In this document: positions 15,341 through 23,397 of the stretch, piece by piece | Numbering within the stretch: the stretch's first letter is position 1 | How the letters are laid out: each line of letters opens with the position of its first letter | DNA from: Thomasclavelia saccharogumia DSM 17460 | GTDB taxonomy: Bacteria > Bacillota_I > Bacilli_A > Erysipelotrichales > Coprobacillaceae | DNA: 32,057 bases | Reading direction: 5' to 3' | Assembly (NCBI RefSeq): GCF_000686665.1 | Contig: NZ_JMLH01000027.1 | Span: 6,687 to 38,743 of the forward strand | Notes under the pieces: generated by a model | The model's database searches: none | What the model was told of the DNA's origin: nothing | What the model saw: the letters and a program-made list of their open reading frames with translations, nothing else | Made by a program: the position numbers and the translations under genes

Positions 15341-17113
15341 TTATTTTGTAATACCTACCATTTGCAATAAATATTTAGCATTAGTCGACTGACAGCGACC
15401 TTTCTTTATTAAATAATCAAATCTGATCTTATTATCCTGATAATATTCACTAAAATGATAATTAGTACATGGAATTTGATTCTCCAATTCACATAATTCA
15501 AAATCATGGGTCGTGATAAAAGTAAATATATTTTTTGAAGATAACTGTTTGACTGTTTCCGTTGCCCCATATATTCGATCTTTAGAATTAGTTCCTTTAA
15601 AGATTTCATCAATCAAAGCAATCATCCTTTCACCTTTATTATTAGCTTCAACGATTTCTTTGATTCTTAATAATTCAGCATAAAACGTTGAAATACCACT
15701 TAAATCATCTACTAGACGCATTGATGTGTAAATTCTCATCAATGAACATTTAAAAGACTTTGCCAATACTGGCCCACCTGCATATGCTAATACCAAATTA
15801 ATACCAATCATTCTTAAAAAAGTTGTTTTTCCCGACATGTTTGAACCAGTAATAACACAAACCTGTTTATCCATTGTAAATGAATTAGCAACAACTTGTT
15901 TACCATCGATCAAAGGGTGATAAGCATCATTAAACGTTAAACAAAGCTCATCACTAAAAACTGCAAAACTGCTTTGTGGTTTAGTTCTTAATAAAACTTG
16001 TAGACTGATCAAACTTTCCAACTCACCAATTGCAGTGATCCATTCGTCTATTTGACTACCATATTTATTGACCCACATTTCATAGCGTTCGCGGCAATTA
16101 ACATCCCAAAGCAATAAACCGTTTAACAATAATGCCGCTAATAAATTATTTCGTTGCTTAATTGAGGAAGCAATTGCCTGCAGTTCTTTAAACGCTTGAC
16201 TAGAATGAGATAACTTATTCTTTAGATTATTTAAGTGCAGTGATGAAAAATCGTTATTCTCAACTAATTCACAAATATTTTGATAGCTTGTTAAACATTT
16301 AGATAATTCGGTAATTTGTTTAAACAAATTACTGTTTTTATTAAAATTTATGATCATGATAAGCCATTGACCAAATATCAAAACTGGCAGCATTATTACA
16401 GCCAATTTAAAACCAACTTCAAATAAAAACATTATTAAAATTACAAATGTCAAAATTGGTATGATAAATCTCACAATATTCCAGCTTTTTACTTTATGAT
16501 CATCATTAATACCAGCAATAAATTCCTCAACAACTTTTTCAACAGCTTTAGGCTTTATCAGCATCTTTCCATAAGTTTCAAAATCAATAACAAAATCATC
16601 TTTATTCCCTAATTCTTTTATCGCTTCTTGTTCTTGAATAATTAAACTTTTATCAAATGCAGTTCTTGATAATTTATCCAACAATTTTTTCTTTCCTCTT
16701 AAAGTAACCGCAGTATTCAAATACTGAAACAATGAATTACGCCCCACAATATCAAGATCTTTCATAACACCTGTTATCGTTTCTAAATAATCAGTTCCAT
16801 CCTCATCAAAATCTTTCCATTTATCACCAAAGCGCGCAATATATTTTTCAATCACTACTAATCTTGCTCTTAAATAAATCAAACGATCTGCCATTTTAGT
16901 ATGCCAAAAAACCAAAACAACAAATACCCCTAACATTAAAAGCGTTCCCATATATAAATAATCTTTACCCAAAAAATAACCACACAATAAAAATAGTATC
17001 ATTGCAGCTCCACTAACAAAACGAAAAACAGCTATTTTTATTGAACTATTTTCTATTTCTTTGATTCTTTTACCTATTTTATCCTGCAATAATAAATAAT
17101 CATTATAATCCAT
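15341..17113 (-). CDS. Membrane-anchored MutS-like ATPase
   Basis: A 590-residue protein combining two hydrophobic helix pairs (about residues 27-70 and 205-250) with a C-terminal MutS-type ABC ATPase. The Walker A is GSNMSGKTT (423-431). A MutS-like signature region follows (RLVDDLSGISTFYAELLRIK). The Walker B is MIALIDEIFKGTN with Asp 502 and Glu 503, and the H-loop is FITTHDFEL. The central part (RNSLFQYLNTAVTLRGKKKLLDKL) corresponds to the MutS lever/core. The mismatch-recognition domain I, with its Phe-x-Glu motif, is absent, so classical mismatch repair is unlikely. Such proteins are widespread in Firmicutes as 'MutS-related' ATPases of unknown role. AGAGG lies 7 bases before the ATG. 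It stands alone after a decayed regulator gene. Confidence 0.88.
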   Translation of the reverse strand: MDYNDYLLLQDKIGKRIKEIENSSIKIAVFRFVSGAAMILFLLCGYFLGKDYLYMGTLLMLGVFVVLVFWHTKMADRLIYLRARLVVIEKYIARFGDKWKDFDEDGTDYLETITGVMKDLDIVGRNSLFQYLNTAVTLRGKKKLLDKLSRTAFDKSLIIQEQEAIKELGNKDDFVIDFETYGKMLIKPKAVEKVVEEFIAGINDDHKVKSWNIVRFIIPILTFVILIMFLFEVGFKLAVIMLPVLIFGQWLIMIINFNKNSNLFKQITELSKCLTSYQNICELVENNDFSSLHLNNLKNKLSHSSQAFKELQAIASSIKQRNNLLAALLLNGLLLWDVNCRERYEMWVNKYGSQIDEWITAIGELESLISLQVLLRTKPQSSFAVFSDELCLTFNDAYHPLIDGKQVVANSFTMDKQVCVITGSNMSGKTTFLRMIGINLVLAYAGGPVLAKSFKCSLMRIYTSMRLVDDLSGISTFYAELLRIKEIVEANNKGERMIALIDEIFKGTNSKDRIYGATETVKQLSSKNIFTFITTHDFELCELENQIPCTNYHFSEYYQDNKIRFDYLIKKGRCQSTNAKYLLQMVGITK

Positions 17114-17132
17114 AATTTCCTCTCTTTAAAAA

Positions 17133-17599
17133 TTATAATTGTGTTCTTCTAGCAAATTCAACAAACCGAAATTTATCAAATCGATGTTTAAATATTGTGC
17201 ATTGCATCTTCTAAATAAGTGTATGATTTATAATAAACTAATAAATCAAAACCTTTCATATTTAATTTTTAGTCCTGATTCATTTTTCATTACTTCATTG
17301 ACACAATAACATCTATCTCACCATTGATCGTCTTAACTAAATCTTGAAAACTAGTTATTCCTGAAACTAAGAAAGCAATCTTATCAACATCCAGTATCAA
17401 ATATTTTTTGAATATAGCCTCTTTTAAACAAAATATCCAAAGTTTTTCTAATCATATCGCAAAAAGCACATTAATTCATTTTCACTTGGTAAACATGTAT
17501 AAGCTTTTATTTCATGATTCTTAATTTCATTAATCAAATTCTGAGATATTTTCGAATATTTATTTAATCTTTGTTCTGTCGAGTATTCGTCCTCGACAT
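17133..17599 (-). pseudogene. Decayed GntR-family regulator (HTH plus UTRA)
   Basis: Pieces of one GntR/UTRA protein lie in order but in different frames: NKYSKISQNLINEIKNHEIK and LPSENELM (the winged-helix start), then RKTLDILFKRGYIQKI in a second frame, then LDVDKIAFLVSGITSFQDLV in a third, and finally HRFDKFRFVEFARR, the usual end of the UTRA effector domain, stopping at 17133. Most of the UTRA domain is missing. A strong AGAAAGGAGG remains in front of ATG 17599, whose own frame stops after 11 codons. The SENELM segment is immediately followed by a stop and frame changes. Sugar-operon regulators such as TreR have this architecture, but no sugar operon is adjacent. Confidence 0.8.
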
Positions 17600-17650
17600 C
17601 CTCCTTTCTAGAGTTACTATTATAACAGATACTTTTAAATATTAATAGAA

Positions 17651-17682
17651 AAGATAAAAAAACTAAGCACAGCTTAGTTTTT
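17651..17682 (-). terminator. Terminator of the bactofilin gene
   Basis: A perfect 11-bp stem (AAAAACTAAGC / GCTTAGTTTTT, 17658-17682) with loop ACA/TGT, overlapping the bactofilin stop codon and followed on the minus strand by T-rich sequence. Confidence 0.85.
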
Positions 17683-18363
17683 CTTATCACCTTTTTTATT
17701 TGAAACAGTCTGAATGCTGCCAATAATCGTAGATCCTTCTTCAACCATGATTTTAGCAGAAGTTGTATTTCCATCTAAAACAGAAGTTCCTTTTAATGAT
17801 ACTCTGTTTTCAGCAATGATATTACCTTTGATTTCACCTTCTAATACAACATCACTACTATTAACATCACCTTGTAAATTAGTCTTACCTAAAATATTAA
17901 CGATTCCATGACAATTCACATTACCAACGATCGTTGCATCTATAGTTGTTAACGAATCAGCTTTAATATTACCTTTAACTTTACCTTTGATCGTCACTGC
18001 TTTATCACAAATAACATTCCCTTCAATCACACCTTCAACTTGTAAATCTGCTTTACAAGTAATATCGCCAGTAATCTTAGTTCCATATGAAATAACAGAC
18101 GCAGCATATTCTGGTTGCACTTTTGGAGATTTAGAATAGACAGGTTCTTCTTTAGGCATATTGAAAGTTTTATTTTCTACTTTCTTTTCAAGTTTTGGTT
18201 CTACTTTTTTTGGTTCTCTATTTTTTGATTCTGCTTTTCTTTCTTCAATTTTCTTTTCAGCCGAAGATTTATTATCTTTCTTTTCTACCACTTCTTCTAT
18301 CTCCTCTTCTACAAAAACTGCTTTATTGATTATATCCATTATATTTCTTTTTTTGTTACTCAT
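17674..18363 (-). CDS. Bactofilin (polymer-forming cytoskeletal protein)
   Basis: A 229-residue protein with a long, highly charged Lys/Glu-rich N-terminal tail (residues 1-90) and a bactofilin domain (about 95-220). The domain consists of regularly spaced Gly/Val/Ile repeats (ITGDITCKADLQVEGVIEGN, then AVTIKGKVKGNIKADSLTTI and VVLEGEIKGNIIAENRVSL), the signature of a right-handed beta-helix. Bactofilins polymerise without nucleotide at the membrane and often position cell-wall enzymes. GGAGG lies 12 bases upstream of the ATG. It follows an L,D-transpeptidase gene by 177 bases with a possible own -10 (TATAAT 18464-18459), so the two may be linked in wall shaping. The N-terminal tail is longer than usual. 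Confidence 0.9.
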   Translation of the reverse strand: MSNKKRNIMDIINKAVFVEEEIEEVVEKKDNKSSAEKKIEERKAESKNREPKKVEPKLEKKVENKTFNMPKEEPVYSKSPKVQPEYAASVISYGTKITGDITCKADLQVEGVIEGNVICDKAVTIKGKVKGNIKADSLTTIDATIVGNVNCHGIVNILGKTNLQGDVNSSDVVLEGEIKGNIIAENRVSLKGTSVLDGNTTSAKIMVEEGSTIIGSIQTVSNKKGDKKN

Positions 18364-18458
18364 TTCAACTTTTCCTCCACTAAAATCATATTTATATTAC
18401 AATCTAACTATACCATTACAAACATTCAACATATAACATCTGCCAATGTCACTATCCA

Positions 18459-18464
18459 ATTATA
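18459..18464 (-). promoter_or_regulatory. Possible -10 of the bactofilin promoter
   Basis: A TATAAT on the minus strand about 95 bases before the bactofilin ATG. The expected -35 position has only TAGTGA, so this is a weak call. No terminator is seen between the transpeptidase stop and this site, so readthrough is possible. Confidence 0.35.
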
Positions 18465-18540
18465 ACATACAATTCTTAACTATTCACTAAAAGATTGACA
18501 AAATAACCAAAAATAGGACACCTAAGCAATAATTTACCTG

Positions 18541-19998
18541 TTAATAATAACAAACTATTGGACAATTAATTTCAATATTGTCATATAACTTTGCCGCTAT
18601 ATTAGTTGGTAGATTTACACACCCATGAGAACCATTATTCAAGTAAATCGTTCCACCCCATTTACTACGCCATGAAGATGAATCATGCAATCCAATTCCT
18701 TTATTAAAAGGCATCCAGTAAGATACTGGTGTTTCATATGGCCAAGTACCATCTGGTAATTTTGTTCCTCTTAAAACACGATTACGTTCTTTATTATAAA
18801 GATAATATGCTCCCGCTGGTGTTCTTCTTTCTGGATCATTATAAGTTCCAGAAACAATGTCTGACTCTAGAATTATCTGACCGTCTTTATGATACCACAT
18901 ATGTTGACCTTTTAAATCGATTTCAACAAAAGTATTTCCAAGACCGCCATTATCAGTAGAACTTTCTTTACCGCTTGTTACCGGAGTTCTGACCCCTACT
19001 TTATTGGCATATATATCTTCTAATAAACCACTTATTTCTTTAGAAGTTTGTAATCGCAAACCATAATTACCACCACTGACTGTAATAGTACGATTGTTTG
19101 CACCAACAAATGTTCGCGTGCCACCAACACTATTTATTTTTTTTGCTAACGAATTAACAAAAGCCGTAGCTTTTTCTTTAAAAACATCGTCATCTCGATA
19201 GTAATTATCATTTTCATCAATCGAAAGCCAAGTTATTAATGTATCGCCATCTAAAACAACATCTCCAGAATTTGTTTTATATGTAATTACAGCTGATGCA
19301 TAATTTTTAGCAGCTTCATATAATTGCTGAATCTTGGCATCACTCGCTCTTACAGCTGGTTCTACATAACACTTTTGTTCTTGTAGATCAACACTTGTTT
19401 TACCTTCATTAAAAGCCAATTTGATAGCTTCAAATGTCTTTTCTTGATCAATAGTTGAACCATCAACTTCATTTTTAATTGTAAATTGATTATCAACATA
19501 TTCTACTTTTGCATCTTCTGGTGCCACCTGCACTCCTTCTTGCAAATGATTTAATGATAAGATCTTATCTCTTAAAACATTTTCATCAAGTAATGCTAAA
19601 TTATCAACAGAATTATTTTTTTTAGTAAAAAAAGCTTGAATCCAATTAAAAGAACTTTGTTTCTTTATAATTTTCTTGATGTCGTTATCACTATTATATT
19701 TTATCCCGATATCTTTGCCTGATACAAACTCTGATGTTCCATCGTTAAACTTTAATTCCAAAGAGTAATCATCAACTGTTTTTGAAAGTTTTTCATTTGC
19801 TTCACTTACAGTTAGACCACTTACATTTATATCATTGATATAAGTTCCATTCAGAAATTTTTTATTAAAATAAAAAGCTCCTACAAAATAAACAATAGTA
19901 ATTGCCGCCAATAAAACTACGATCACAATAAATTCTTTACGGACCTTACGTTTTCGCTTATTATTTACGTTATTTAAAACCATTTCATCTTTACTCAT
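18541..19998 (-). CDS. L,D-transpeptidase (YkuD) with peptidoglycan-binding domains
   Basis: A membrane-anchored, extracytoplasmic cell-wall enzyme of 485 residues. A short basic cytoplasmic tail is followed by a helix (about 23-45, FIVIVVLLAAITIVYFVGAF). Residues 50-340 contain PG_binding_4-type repeats (VSGLTVSEANEKLSKTVDDY). The YkuD catalytic domain covers 350-485, with GLHDSSSW and SHGCVNLP carrying His 458 and catalytic Cys 460. It would form or exchange 3-3 peptide cross-links. A good promoter precedes it (TTGACA, 16 bases, TAGAAT). The ribosome binding site is modest (AAAGGG, 12 bases from the ATG). Confidence 0.93.
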   Translation of the reverse strand: MSKDEMVLNNVNNKRKRKVRKEFIVIVVLLAAITIVYFVGAFYFNKKFLNGTYINDINVSGLTVSEANEKLSKTVDDYSLELKFNDGTSEFVSGKDIGIKYNSDNDIKKIIKKQSSFNWIQAFFTKKNNSVDNLALLDENVLRDKILSLNHLQEGVQVAPEDAKVEYVDNQFTIKNEVDGSTIDQEKTFEAIKLAFNEGKTSVDLQEQKCYVEPAVRASDAKIQQLYEAAKNYASAVITYKTNSGDVVLDGDTLITWLSIDENDNYYRDDDVFKEKATAFVNSLAKKINSVGGTRTFVGANNRTITVSGGNYGLRLQTSKEISGLLEDIYANKVGVRTPVTSGKESSTDNGGLGNTFVEIDLKGQHMWYHKDGQIILESDIVSGTYNDPERRTPAGAYYLYNKERNRVLRGTKLPDGTWPYETPVSYWMPFNKGIGLHDSSSWRSKWGGTIYLNNGSHGCVNLPTNIAAKLYDNIEINCPIVCYY

Positions 19999-20051
19999 AT
20001 ATTCATAATACCCTTTTGCCTTTTTTACATATTATATTTCTTTCTACATGC

Positions 20052-20079
20052 ATTCTAGCATTTTAACTCTAATTGTCAA
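20052..20079 (-). promoter_or_regulatory. Promoter of the L,D-transpeptidase gene
   Basis: On the minus strand a consensus -35 TTGACA (20079-20074) is followed after 16 bases by TAGAAT (20057-20052) preceded by TG, an extended -10. It is the best vegetative promoter in the window and gives a leader of about 50 nt. Confidence 0.75.
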
Positions 20080-20131
20080 CTAAAATCACCCCTAAGCAAA
20101 GTGCTTTTAAGAATTATTAATAATTATGAAT

Positions 20132-20731
20132 CTAAATATTTCTCTCAAGAAACAACCGCAATTTATCTACTTCACCATCAAAGCAATATGCTTCGATCCC
20201 CGCTTTTTTAGCTCCTTCAACATTTTCTAAAATATCATCAATAAAAATACATTCATCTGCCTTTAAACCAAACTCTGATAAAAAATGCTGATAGATTTTC
20301 AAATCAGGTTTCACTAATTGATGGCGCGCTGAAAGATAAAAATCATCAAAATATTTAAACGCTGGTACTTTTTGATAATAATCATTAAACTGCAAGCTGC
20401 AATTAGACAATAAATATATCTTAAAACCCTTTTGTTTTAACTCTTTTACCAAAGGTTCCATTGCAGTAATTGCTTCAAAATAATCATACCAATGATTTAA
20501 AGCATACTTTAATACTTCATGATACTGTTTATCACTCTGACTATATATTTGTTTTAACGCTTCATCTACGCTAATCAAACCTTGATCCAGCATACGCCAC
20601 TGCAAACTTTCAAAAAGTTCTTTTTTGATTATTTTTTGTTCATTTAAATCTACACTCAATTTACTAGCGATATATTCAGGATCCCATCTTAAAATCACAT
20701 TCCCCATGTCAAAAACAATATTTTTAATCAT
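20132..20731 (-). CDS. HAD-family (subfamily IA) phosphatase, YihX-like
   Basis: A 199-residue haloacid-dehalogenase hydrolase. Motif I is IVFDMGNVI with nucleophile Asp 8, where Gly-Asn replaces the usual second Asp, as in YihX-type sugar phosphatases. Motif II is LLSNCS, motif III is the Lys in VKPDLKIY, and motif IV is FIDDILENVEGA. A helical cap lies between residues 15 and 85. It probably dephosphorylates a small phosphometabolite such as a sugar phosphate; the substrate is unknown. The start overlaps the aminotransferase stop by 8 bases, so the two are cotranscribed. No clear terminator follows. Confidence 0.88.
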   Translation of the reverse strand: MIKNIVFDMGNVILRWDPEYIASKLSVDLNEQKIIKKELFESLQWRMLDQGLISVDEALKQIYSQSDKQYHEVLKYALNHWYDYFEAITAMEPLVKELKQKGFKIYLLSNCSLQFNDYYQKVPAFKYFDDFYLSARHQLVKPDLKIYQHFLSEFGLKADECIFIDDILENVEGAKKAGIEAYCFDGEVDKLRLFLERNI

Positions 20732-21905
20732 TTGTTAAAGCTCCTAAAACCGCTACCCCTTTTATGATTTGTTCTCTAGTCGGCATTGAATAATTCATTC
20801 TAAATGACTGACAACGTTTATTATCATCATCATAAAAAGCATTTCCAGGAACTACAGCCACTTTGTGCTTTAATGCATTTTGAACAAAAGTCGGCATATC
20901 GATTCTTTCAGGTAAAGTAACCCAAATAAACATTCCCCCATCAGGTTTTGTCCATTTGCAGTCCTTACTAAAATGTTTTTCCATTTCTGCTAACATCAAA
21001 CTGCATTTTTCATCATAAACCCGCTGCAATTTTGCTAGATGCTGCTCCATATCTGTTTCTTGTAAAAAACGCGCCATTACTCTTTGCGCCCAGGCATTAG
21101 TATGAACATCATTTGTTTGTTTAGCAATCGTACATTTAGCAAGCAGTTCTTGATGCCCGATCATAATGGCAACCCGCATTCCAGGTGCAATAATTTTTGA
21201 AAAACTAGCTGCATATACTACTAACCCTTCATCATCTAATGATTTTATTGAAGGAATTGCTTCATTTCTAAATCTTAAATCACCGTATGGGTCATCTTCT
21301 AAAATCAAAACCTGATATTTTTTAGCTAATGCATAAATTGCTTTACGTTTTTCTAACGAAGTCGTAATTCCGGTAGGATTTTGAAAATTAGGAATCAAAT
21401 AGATAAACTTAGGCTTCTTTGCCATTTTTAACGCTTCTTCTAATTTTGCGATATTAATACCATCATCATCCATTTCAACCCCAACTAATTTAGCACCATT
21501 ACTTTTAAAAGCATTTAACGCACCTAAAAAACTAGGATTTTCACAAATAACAACATCCCCTTCATCACACAAACACTTTGCCATAAAATCCATGATCTGC
21601 TGTGAACCTGAAGTAACCATTACCCCATCATAATCATTAACAATGTTTCCATGACGTGATAAAAATTTAATTGCTTCTTCTTTAAAATCATTATCACCTT
21701 CAGTAATTCCATATTCTAAAACTGAATTCGGCTCGTTATTAAAAATATCATCGCTGATTTCTTTTAATTTAACAACCGGAAAAGTCTCACTAGCTGGATT
21801 TCCACCACCAAAACTAATAATTTCTGGATCTTTCATCATTTTTAAAATCTCTCTAACCGCTGATGCCTTAACACCGCTGATTCGTTTTGAAAATTCAAAT
21901 TTCAT
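20724..21905 (-). CDS. PLP-dependent aminotransferase, class I/II (2-aminoadipate/aromatic type)
   Basis: A 393-residue fold-type I aminotransferase. SFGGGNPASETFP (31-43) is typical of the LysN/YdcR-like branch. NFQNPTG (173-179) and DDPYGDL (204-210) hold the cofactor-stacking residues. The PLP Lys is Lys 237 in SFSKIIAPGMR, and an Arg for the substrate carboxylate lies in FRMNYSMP near the C-terminus. No GntR DNA-binding domain is fused at the N-terminus. The exact amino-acid substrate cannot be read from sequence. AGGGGGC lies 7 bases upstream of the ATG. It is cotranscribed with the HAD phosphatase and divergent from the PII-like gene. Confidence 0.92.
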   Translation of the reverse strand: MKFEFSKRISGVKASAVREILKMMKDPEIISFGGGNPASETFPVVKLKEISDDIFNNEPNSVLEYGITEGDNDFKEEAIKFLSRHGNIVNDYDGVMVTSGSQQIMDFMAKCLCDEGDVVICENPSFLGALNAFKSNGAKLVGVEMDDDGINIAKLEEALKMAKKPKFIYLIPNFQNPTGITTSLEKRKAIYALAKKYQVLILEDDPYGDLRFRNEAIPSIKSLDDEGLVVYAASFSKIIAPGMRVAIMIGHQELLAKCTIAKQTNDVHTNAWAQRVMARFLQETDMEQHLAKLQRVYDEKCSLMLAEMEKHFSKDCKWTKPDGGMFIWVTLPERIDMPTFVQNALKHKVAVVPGNAFYDDDNKRCQSFRMNYSMPTREQIIKGVAVLGALTND

Positions 21906-21977
21906 CTTTCTGCCCCCTTATGTTATAAGACTATTATAAACCAAACATTTCTTAATGCAAAGCACATTAGTTTAGTT

Positions 21978-21983
21978 TATAAT
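21978..21983 (+). promoter_or_regulatory. -10 of the PII-like gene
   Basis: TATAAT lies 22 bases before the ATG at 22006; no clear -35 is seen. It gives a very short leader. Confidence 0.45.
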
Positions 21984-22005
21984 GATTAAAAGGGGTGATT
22001 TTTTT

Positions 22006-22338
22006 ATGCAGGCACTATTTTTAGTCTTACACAAAACTGAAAAATTAGATGATTTATTAGTAGCTTTACAAAATAATGGTATAACCGGTGGCACGATCAT
22101 TGAAAGCAAAGGAATGGTCAATGCATTAAAAAGCAGCGATAACTTTATTATCGAATCATTACGAATCATTCTAGAAGACCCTCGTGAAACTAGCAAAACA
22201 CTATTCTTTATTTTAAAAAACGATGAAGTTGCTAAAGTCAGAAAAATAATTGATGAAACTTTAAAAGGAATCAATAATCCCAATACAGGTATCATGTTTG
22301 GCATCGATCTAACATTTGTAGCTGGTTTAAACAATTAA
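22006..22338 (+). CDS. Small PII-like alpha/beta protein
   Basis: A 110-residue cytoplasmic protein. Its opening (MQALFLVLHKTEKLDDLLVA), followed by a short helix and GITGGTIIESKGM, fits the beta-alpha-beta ferredoxin-like fold of nitrogen-regulatory PII and PII-like proteins. A second half (ETSKTLFFILKNDEVAKVRK) repeats the pattern. The classical uridylylation T-loop is not present, so it is not GlnB or GlnK itself; the ligand and partner are unknown. The start is set by AAAAGGGGTGA directly before the ATG. It is a single-gene unit ending in a shared terminator. Confidence 0.65.
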   Translation: MQALFLVLHKTEKLDDLLVALQNNGITGGTIIESKGMVNALKSSDNFIIESLRIILEDPRETSKTLFFILKNDEVAKVRKIIDETLKGINNPNTGIMFGIDLTFVAGLNN

Positions 22339-22345
22339 TAAGCAT

Positions 22346-22372
22346 AATGCCCTAGCTGTACGCTAGGGCATT
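22346..22372. terminator. Bidirectional terminator between convergent genes
   Basis: A perfect 11-bp stem (AATGCCCTAGC / GCTAGGGCATT) with a 5-base loop, between the PII-like gene and the stop codon of the minus-strand gene at 22371. T-runs on both sides are short. Confidence 0.7.
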
Positions 22373-22985
22373 ACCATTGTAACATTGACATATATTCATC
22401 TACACTAGATAAAGCCTGTTTATAATCATCCATTTTAACCATTTTTTCTTTCTTACCATCAATCGAAGCAATATAAACACTGTCATATTCCCCTTCTAAT
22501 AATAATGACTGTTTACAATAATCTAATCTGGCATTGACGATTCGATAAACATCTTCACCTTTACTATTTTTATATTGAGCAATATCACCCGTTAAAACTA
22601 AAATATAAGCCTCATGAGTCGGCATCTCACTACTGTTATTCAATAATGGTGACTCTTCTCCAGGTGGTAATAAACGCATAATTTTATTAAATTCCTGTTT
22701 AGTACTTATTTTATAACCACGTATTTCTTCTTTGGCAGCAATATCCATCGCTACTTCCTGATAACTATCATCAAAATTTTTAGCCGAAACAAATTCCAGC
22801 AGTTCTACTTTTAAAACCTGATTTTCAACTACTAATGAACTTAATGTCTCCTTATCTTCTGCTGGTTTTACAATTTCATTATTGGCTTTACCAAAATTCA
22901 AAACAACCAAAACGACTAAAATCAAAACGATCATACCAATCAGCATCAATGCATTTTTTGTTAATTTAAGGGGTTTTCGTACCAT
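22371..22985 (-). CDS. Membrane-anchored protein of unknown function
   Basis: A 204-residue protein with a basic N-terminus (MVRKPLKLTKN), one membrane helix (13-31, MLIGMIVLILVVLVVLNF) and an extracytoplasmic domain of mixed alpha/beta character. I do not recognise a family. The segment LPPGEESPLL and an alternating beta pattern (THEAYILVLTGDIAQY, then YRIVNARLDY) are visible; there is no obvious catalytic motif. GGAGGG lies 8 bases upstream of the ATG, and an extended -10 (TGCTATAAT, TATAAT at 23013-23008) precedes it. It ends in the shared terminator. Confidence 0.7.
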   Translation of the reverse strand: MVRKPLKLTKNALMLIGMIVLILVVLVVLNFGKANNEIVKPAEDKETLSSLVVENQVLKVELLEFVSAKNFDDSYQEVAMDIAAKEEIRGYKISTKQEFNKIMRLLPPGEESPLLNNSSEMPTHEAYILVLTGDIAQYKNSKGEDVYRIVNARLDYCKQSLLLEGEYDSVYIASIDGKKEKMVKMDDYKQALSSVDEYMSMLQW

Positions 22986-23007
22986 TTATATCCCTCCTAA
23001 CACCTTT

Positions 23008-23046
23008 ATTATAGCATAAATAAACCATGGAATCTTCCATGGTTTA
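23008..23046 (-). terminator. Thioredoxin terminator followed directly by the next promoter
   Basis: A 10-bp stem (AAACCATGGA / TCCATGGTTT, within 23021-23046) overlaps the thioredoxin stop codon and is followed by TTTATTTATG. Within 8 bases comes the extended -10 (TGC then TATAAT, 23013-23008) of the downstream membrane-protein gene, a compact terminator-promoter arrangement. Confidence 0.65.
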
Positions 23047-23349
23047 AAGTAATTTTTCTAAATGACTAACGATCTCACTTTCGGGAACAAAACCCGTAAT
23101 TTGATCTATCGCCTTACCATCTTTAAAAATAATCAAGTTAGGTATTGCCTGTACGCCATAACGACCAGCAATATCTGATGAAGCATCAACATTTAATTTA
23201 TAAAAATCAACTTGATCCATTTTATTCGCTAATTCTTCTAATACTGGTCCTAACATTTTACAAGGTCCACACCAGTCGGCATAAAAATCAACTAATACTA
23301 ATCCTTTAGCGATAGCACTATCAAATTCATTACTATTTAATATTTTCAT
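23044..23349 (-). CDS. trxA: Thioredoxin
   Basis: A 101-residue thioredoxin with the active site ADWCGPCK (Cys 27 and Cys 30), the cis-Pro in IPNLIIF and a C-terminal helix. It reduces protein disulfides in the cytoplasm. The frame opens at a GTG at 23358 that overlaps the ribosome binding site; ATG 23349, eight bases after GAGGTGA, is the better start. The promoter is TTGTAA (23397-23392), 16 bases, CATAAT (23375-23370). Other thioredoxins may exist elsewhere in the genome, so the symbol is tentative. Confidence 0.93.
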   Translation of the reverse strand: MKILNSNEFDSAIAKGLVLVDFYADWCGPCKMLGPVLEELANKMDQVDFYKLNVDASSDIAGRYGVQAIPNLIIFKDGKAIDQITGFVPESEIVSHLEKLL

Positions 23350-23369
23350 TATTCTCACCTCTATTTAAC

Positions 23370-23397
23370 ATTATGCCTGATATTAAAATAATTACAA
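23370..23397 (-). promoter_or_regulatory. Thioredoxin promoter
   Basis: TTGTAA (23397-23392) and CATAAT (23375-23370) on the minus strand are separated by 16 bases and directly abut the stop codon of the upstream permease gene. Confidence 0.55.

Noticed and set aside
15409-15612. Minus-strand frame inside the MutS-like gene
   Set aside because: Out-of-frame shadow of the ATPase domain.
17448-17774. A 108-residue minus-strand protein
   Set aside because: The long frame joins the bactofilin 3' end in the wrong frame to the GntR remnant; only the latter part is homologous to anything, and it belongs to the pseudogene.
20095-20131. Terminator after the HAD phosphatase gene
   Set aside because: Only weak AT palindromes and a 5-bp stem (AAGCA/TGCTT) without a T-run on the right side.
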